Of a stretch of 64,000 nucleotides of DNA, positions 60,504 to 64,000 are shown piece after piece (position 1 is the stretch's first letter; every line of letters starts with the position of its first letter). The position numbers were made by a program, and so were the translations under genes. The stretch is from Polytrichum commune (lineage: Eukaryota > Streptophyta > Polytrichopsida > Polytrichales > Polytrichaceae): positions 33,234,001 to 33,298,000 of the forward strand of contig OX485804.1 of the NCBI GenBank assembly GCA_950295325.1, in the 5' to 3' direction. The notes beneath the pieces are model-generated. The model was not told where the DNA came from. It saw nothing but the letters and a program-made list of their open reading frames with translations, and did no database searches.

Positions 60504-60965
60504 ATGCCTGCTATTGCGACCCGGAATGTCCGCAACCAAACGGAGACAGTGGATCTTAGCACACCGCCAGAGGCTATCGGAGAGGTACACACAGCCAAGC
60601 GCGCAAAGGCGGCAAGGAGGAGTTTGACAAGAACGACAAACAAAAAGGCGCACACATCATTTGCGAAAGAGATGAAGGATTCATTGGCGGAGGGTAGGCC
60701 TCCTGCAGTGAATGCCAGCGAGGACCAAACGGATTTGAAGGCCAGATGGCACTCCGCAGCAAAGGAAATAGCATATGGTATTCTTGATCTCAGCAAGGAA
60801 GGATGGAAGGGATACTCTGTGTTCGACAAGACCAAGATACACACAAAAGTAAATACAAAATATAAATTCGATCCACCGCTAGATCCTAAACGCGTTGACA
60901 AGTACTTGGCAGGTGTCGCAACCCTTGCTAGGTCCCTTAATAATCTTGCCAATTTTCAATTCTAG
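60504..60965 (+). CDS. orphan basic protein or terminal exon
   Basis: The frame from ATG 60504 (MPAIATRNVRNQTETVDLST) has a basic nuclear-signal-like block AKRAKAARRSLTRTTNKKAH. A helical part follows (KARWHSAAKEIAYGILDL) and a Lys-rich end FDPPLDPKRVDKYLAGVATL. A stop lies at 60963-60965. Lower codon GC than the flanks and a coherent composition suggest a coding past. It may be the last exon of a longer mobile-element gene. Family not recognised. Confidence 0.35.
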   Translation: MPAIATRNVRNQTETVDLSTPPEAIGEVHTAKRAKAARRSLTRTTNKKAHTSFAKEMKDSLAEGRPPAVNASEDQTDLKARWHSAAKEIAYGILDLSKEGWKGYSVFDKTKIHTKVNTKYKFDPPLDPKRVDKYLAGVATLARSLNNLANFQF

Positions 60966-61109
60966 CAAAGGTTACGAGTCGCTAACCCTTCGCATTCCGC
61001 CATGCTAATGGATAGCTCCTCTTACCCCGGACCAATAGTTCATAGGAGGGAACCAACCCTCCTACTTTGCTTTCGGGACTCACCCCTTAATCGGTAACCC
61101 ATTTCCCCA

Positions 61110-61640
61110 ATGTGGACTTCCATCCATGGAAGTCCAATCCTATGTTGATCATCGCGTTGCCGGAGCAACACTACAACAACCCGAACCATACTAGGCAACT
61201 ATGGCCTCACAATGGGCCAATGCCCATGGAGGCCGTGCCGTTCGGCCTCGGGTGGGTGAGGCCACACCACCTCACCCATATAAGCCTCTAGGACTTCACG
61301 CGGGGCCCCTACCCCACCGTCAACCAACCTCTTGTCTCTCTACCAAGAGTTGGGGCCAAGTGGACATTTTCCTTTAGCTGCTGGGCCTAGAACCCCCCCA
61401 GCAGCTTCAGACCATCATAACTTCCTTGTATGATGTCTGATCATAACAACCAACCACTCCATGTTCATCTACGCTTCACGTAGATGCCGATGGACTCCTC
61501 ACTTGCTCCATTTGAGCAAGTCTTGAGGAAGTTATGCCTGTTTGAACCTTGGCAGTCCCGGGAATCACTCCCAGGCACTGCTGTACCAGGGCGCTGTCCC
61601 GGGACAGCGCCCCACTCAAATGGCCATAACTCCTAGCTCA
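61110..61640. repeat. palindrome-rich segment
   Basis: A perfect 24-bp palindrome covers 61589-61612 (core GCGCTGTCCCGGGACAGCGC). Other hairpins: GGACTTCCAT/ATGGAAGTCC around 61113-61134, ATCTACG/CGTAGAT around 61470-61488, and CATCATA/TATGATG around 61413-61437. The surrounding 61.0-61.7 kb lacks a supported gene and may be part of an unidentified retroelement terminus. Confidence 0.6.
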
Positions 61641-62300
61641 CACCTCCGATTGAGATGTTCTTGAGCTTTCTAGAATCACCACGCCATGAGCTACGCATAA
61701 CTCATGGCCTTACCCTTGTGCCTCCTAATCTTCGTGGGTGGGAGGCGTTCCCAACGCCCGGGGCCCTCACCCACACTAGGATCACTTGGGCCCTCTCACC
61801 AACGGCGCCACAAGTCCCGGGTGTCACTCCGGGGTCCCCCTTGTGCTCATGGTGTTTCGGCCACTCCTCATGGAGAGGTGTGCGACAGCAGGGCACTTGC
61901 AGAGCTCCAGGGCGGTATGGAAAGCACATTGGCAAAGGCACGGAGCCGAGGACCGGCACCAAAATTGCCCAAAACTTGCATGGGACAAGCTCATAAAATG
62001 GTGGCCAACCGCAGCTTGCATGGAGGAGTGAACAGAGATGGCATCCAGGCGGTTTGCGGTGCATAGTGCGAGCAAAACCGGGAGGAAGGCACTGGTGGAC
62101 AGAATGGACGATGAGGTGAGAAACTCTGCTTTTGCTTCAGATTATGACAAACGTGTGTCTGTCCAAGCTCACATGCGAATGTGAGAAAGTGAACAACAGT
62201 AACGGGAAATGGGGGTGTCATAAACGAATGCATACTGCAAATTCTAACTAGAAGATTGTGGAGCGCGAACAATGCGAAGAAGGGCATCGGGTGTCTCCCA

Positions 62301-63071
62301 ATGGTAACAGAAGTGGGCGGGTATGTGCAGGCACCACCGAAGGGAGTGGACGCGGGTCAGGCAAGGAACGAATGTGAAACTGACCGTTGTTCCTCGTATG
62401 GTAACGGAGAGTCGGAGAAGGAGGGGGAATGGGAAGTGCCAAATAACAACACAACCGATGGACTGCTGGAAAGACTGGATGACATTAAGTGTTGCATCGC
62501 ATCGATGGATGCGACACATAGCTCCATGGAGAAAAAACTAGAGTCGTTGGAGAAGGTGATCATGGCAGTGCAAGAGGACATGACCTGGGTGCGCGAGGCC
62601 TTGGGGGTGGTGCATGAGGTTATGGAGAAGTTGGCAGAGCATGTAAGCGCGCAGACGAAAACTGCGTCAGAAATTGATGCCCAGCTGGAACAGAGATCTG
62701 CAGAGGTGTCTGCATGGGGCACATGGAGGCAGGAGTCTCCCACGAAGGAGTGTGGGAGGGGCGATACAACGGCAATCACAGATATTGGCCGAGGGGACGC
62801 AGGCGACGATGAGCCCAACCATGCATACGGGGGCGAGGAGGCCATTAGCTCAATCCAGGAGACACAAATGTTCGACATGAACGTGGGCGCCGATGCGAGC
62901 ATCGACAACTTGGAAGAGGAAGGCGCAAGGGGGGGATGGTATGAGAACCGAGAGCCTTCCCCCCCAACTTTTTCGCCACCAGGGCATCAGACAAGGACAC
63001 ACGATGTTGCCGAGGTTGCGGACGAAGGTTTGGCGGACATGGAGGTGACATGGGAAGCCACTCAAGCATGA
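62301..63071 (+). CDS. orphan acidic coiled-coil protein
   Basis: The frame from ATG 62301 (MVTEVGGYVQAPPKGVDAGQ) is 256 codons and ends at TGA 63069-63071. Residues about 55-140 (LLERLDDIKCCIASMDATHS, KKLESLEKVIMAVQEDM, LGVVHEVMEKLAEHVSAQ, IDAQLEQRSAEVSAW) show regular hydrophobic spacing fitting a coiled coil. The rest is acidic and low in complexity. The shadow frame on the opposite strand (62357-62908) is less convincing. Together with the basic frame at 60.5 kb it may come from one mobile element. No homologue recognised. Confidence 0.4.
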   Translation: MVTEVGGYVQAPPKGVDAGQARNECETDRCSSYGNGESEKEGEWEVPNNNTTDGLLERLDDIKCCIASMDATHSSMEKKLESLEKVIMAVQEDMTWVREALGVVHEVMEKLAEHVSAQTKTASEIDAQLEQRSAEVSAWGTWRQESPTKECGRGDTTAITDIGRGDAGDDEPNHAYGGEEAISSIQETQMFDMNVGADASIDNLEEEGARGGWYENREPSPPTFSPPGHQTRTHDVAEVADEGLADMEVTWEATQA

Positions 63072-63092
63072 ACGCAGTCAACAGGGCGGCTG

Positions 63093-63960
63093 ATGTGGGC
63101 GGACTTTACGAGTGCAGTCAGGGCACTGCCAGCCCCAGTGGGTGGACGAGGAGACGCAAAAGGTGGTTGGGTGCGACCCAAGCGTGGACGTGGGAGCTAC
63201 GTATGTGACAGTGGATGCGGTCGACCGCCACCAGAAGAGCCCGAGAAGACAGCATGCGGGGATTTGAACCTAAATTTATCCCCCGTAAAGCTTCATGCAC
63301 ATGGCACATTGCGGGGGAAGGGCGACATTCCAAGCAGGAACGCCAGAGGGGCGGGCATCAGGGGGGGCTGCAGGGGAACTGGACGAGGCATTGGGCGGGT
63401 GAGGCGACCTCCGGCGGTGCAGCCACGTTACTCGTCTACGGCAAGTGCCTACAACATTAACACACCCATTCCTTTATTTATGTGTTCAATATACGTACAT
63501 GCCGCGGTGTGCAAACCACCAGCAATACTCTGGAAATTAATATGTGTGCCATCTGATGGCCACAGGACTTCGTTCGAGTGGGCGCGCAGTGCTGGGTGCT
63601 CCACCCCGGGAATGGAACCAAACCAGTGGCAGAAGCAATAGCCGGACACCCGCACCGGCAGCACAATCCAAAGGATGGTATATGCAGGAGCTTGCTGGAG
63701 GAGCTATGCGAGGACGGACAACAAAGGGTGAAGGTGACAAAGATGTACAAGAAAAACTCCGAGCTATTGTTTCCGGAACACAACGACAGCTCAAAGTTCC
63801 TGGACGACTACGTCACTCCACCTGCAGATAGCAACACCACAGTAATGTGGTCCACTCGGTTTTATCGGAGAAGGAGGCAGAGGTGTGAGACATTGAAGTG
63901 GTGCATGCCTCATGTACGTATGCGTGGAAGCCATAAAAGAAGCAAGTAGTCCGCGATTTG
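63093..63960 (+). other. possible continuation of coding DNA, unresolved
   Basis: The frame 63093-63641 includes GDLNLNLSP and an Arg-Gly-rich stretch. Another frame (about 63670-63949) reads SLLEELCEDGQQRVKVTKMY and ends in basic residues. Neither has a recognised domain. Both may be exons or decayed pieces of the element that holds the 62.3 kb coiled-coil frame. Confidence 0.25.
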
Positions 63961-64000
63961 TGGCCGCAGGAGCACAGTTGCAGGGAATGGCAGTCCATGC

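Noticed and set aside
59996-60952. 318-codon minus-strand frame
   Set aside because: It lies opposite the basic frame ending at 60965 and other GC-rich DNA; composition is Leu/Cys/Ser-rich without a domain, typical of an antisense shadow.
62357-62908. 183-codon minus-strand frame
   Set aside because: Antisense of the coiled-coil frame; Ser-rich as expected from the complement.
63245-63300. possible tRNA (GGGGATTTGAACC resembles a T-arm on the minus strand)
   Set aside because: No acceptor stem, anticodon arm or D-arm could be paired around it.
1-64000. CRISPR array or bacterial operon
   Set aside because: The introns, LTRs and plant gene families show a nuclear plant genome; no regularly spaced identical repeats with unique spacers were seen.

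Overview
The window is nuclear DNA from a land plant. The support is a plant-specific DUF1218 membrane protein gene, intron-rich genes with GT-AG splice sites, plant telomere repeats (CCCTAAA), a CACTA terminus of the plant type, and a retroelement primer-binding site matching plant tRNA-Asp. A DD34E Tc1-type transposase and a probable TET/JBP-like oxygenase are not what I would expect in a flowering plant. Together with the heavy nested-repeat load they make a seed-free plant (fern, lycophyte or bryophyte) my best guess, but that is inference.

Layout. 1-5 kb: the 3' exons of a beta-carbonic anhydrase gene and a complete three-exon DUF1218 gene, both on +. 5-11.6 kb: repeats, a telo-box-rich promoter-like stretch near 7-7.5 kb, and a long foldback element at 10.8-11.6 kb. 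11.9-17.9 kb: a complete 12-exon palmitoyl-protein thioesterase gene. 18.6-19.9 kb: a decayed Tc1-type transposon. 20-24 kb: AT-rich non-coding DNA and a second long foldback. 24.7-25.4 kb: an intronless gene of unknown function. 25.4-29 kb: nothing coding recognised. 29-36 kb: an FCP1-like phosphatase-fold frame (-) and two head-to-head decayed copies of one transposon-like gene, with a CACTA MITE at the 5' side of the second. 36-41 kb: LTR remnants, a CCGGA-rich tandem duplication and GC-rich repeats. 41-56.7 kb: nested long terminal repeats. Three of these have recognisable target-site duplications (AGGAT, CTAAT, GGAGG); one splits a TET/JBP-like oxygenase gene and another splits an inverted-repeat element. 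A further LTR end is followed by a tRNA-Asp primer site and a broken gag-like gene. 56.7-64 kb: GC-rich repetitive DNA with a few orphan open frames.

Working genes are probably only the carbonic anhydrase, DUF1218, thioesterase and the 24.7 kb gene. They show no sign of acting in one pathway. Most of the rest is mobile DNA at different stages of decay.

The most unusual signals are four. (1) 52.7-53.9 kb holds an array of small stem-loops with a constant GTGAA loop and differing, self-complementary stems. In RNA the loop fits the GNR(N)A pentaloop pattern. (2) The LTR family carries many dispersed near-palindromic CTATAG-centred motifs. (3) A TET/JBP-like oxygenase with a RING-like zinc motif is interrupted by an LTR. 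(4) A GGGGCCCC minisatellite sits inside inverted-repeat arms. No database search was possible, so all family assignments are by motif recognition.
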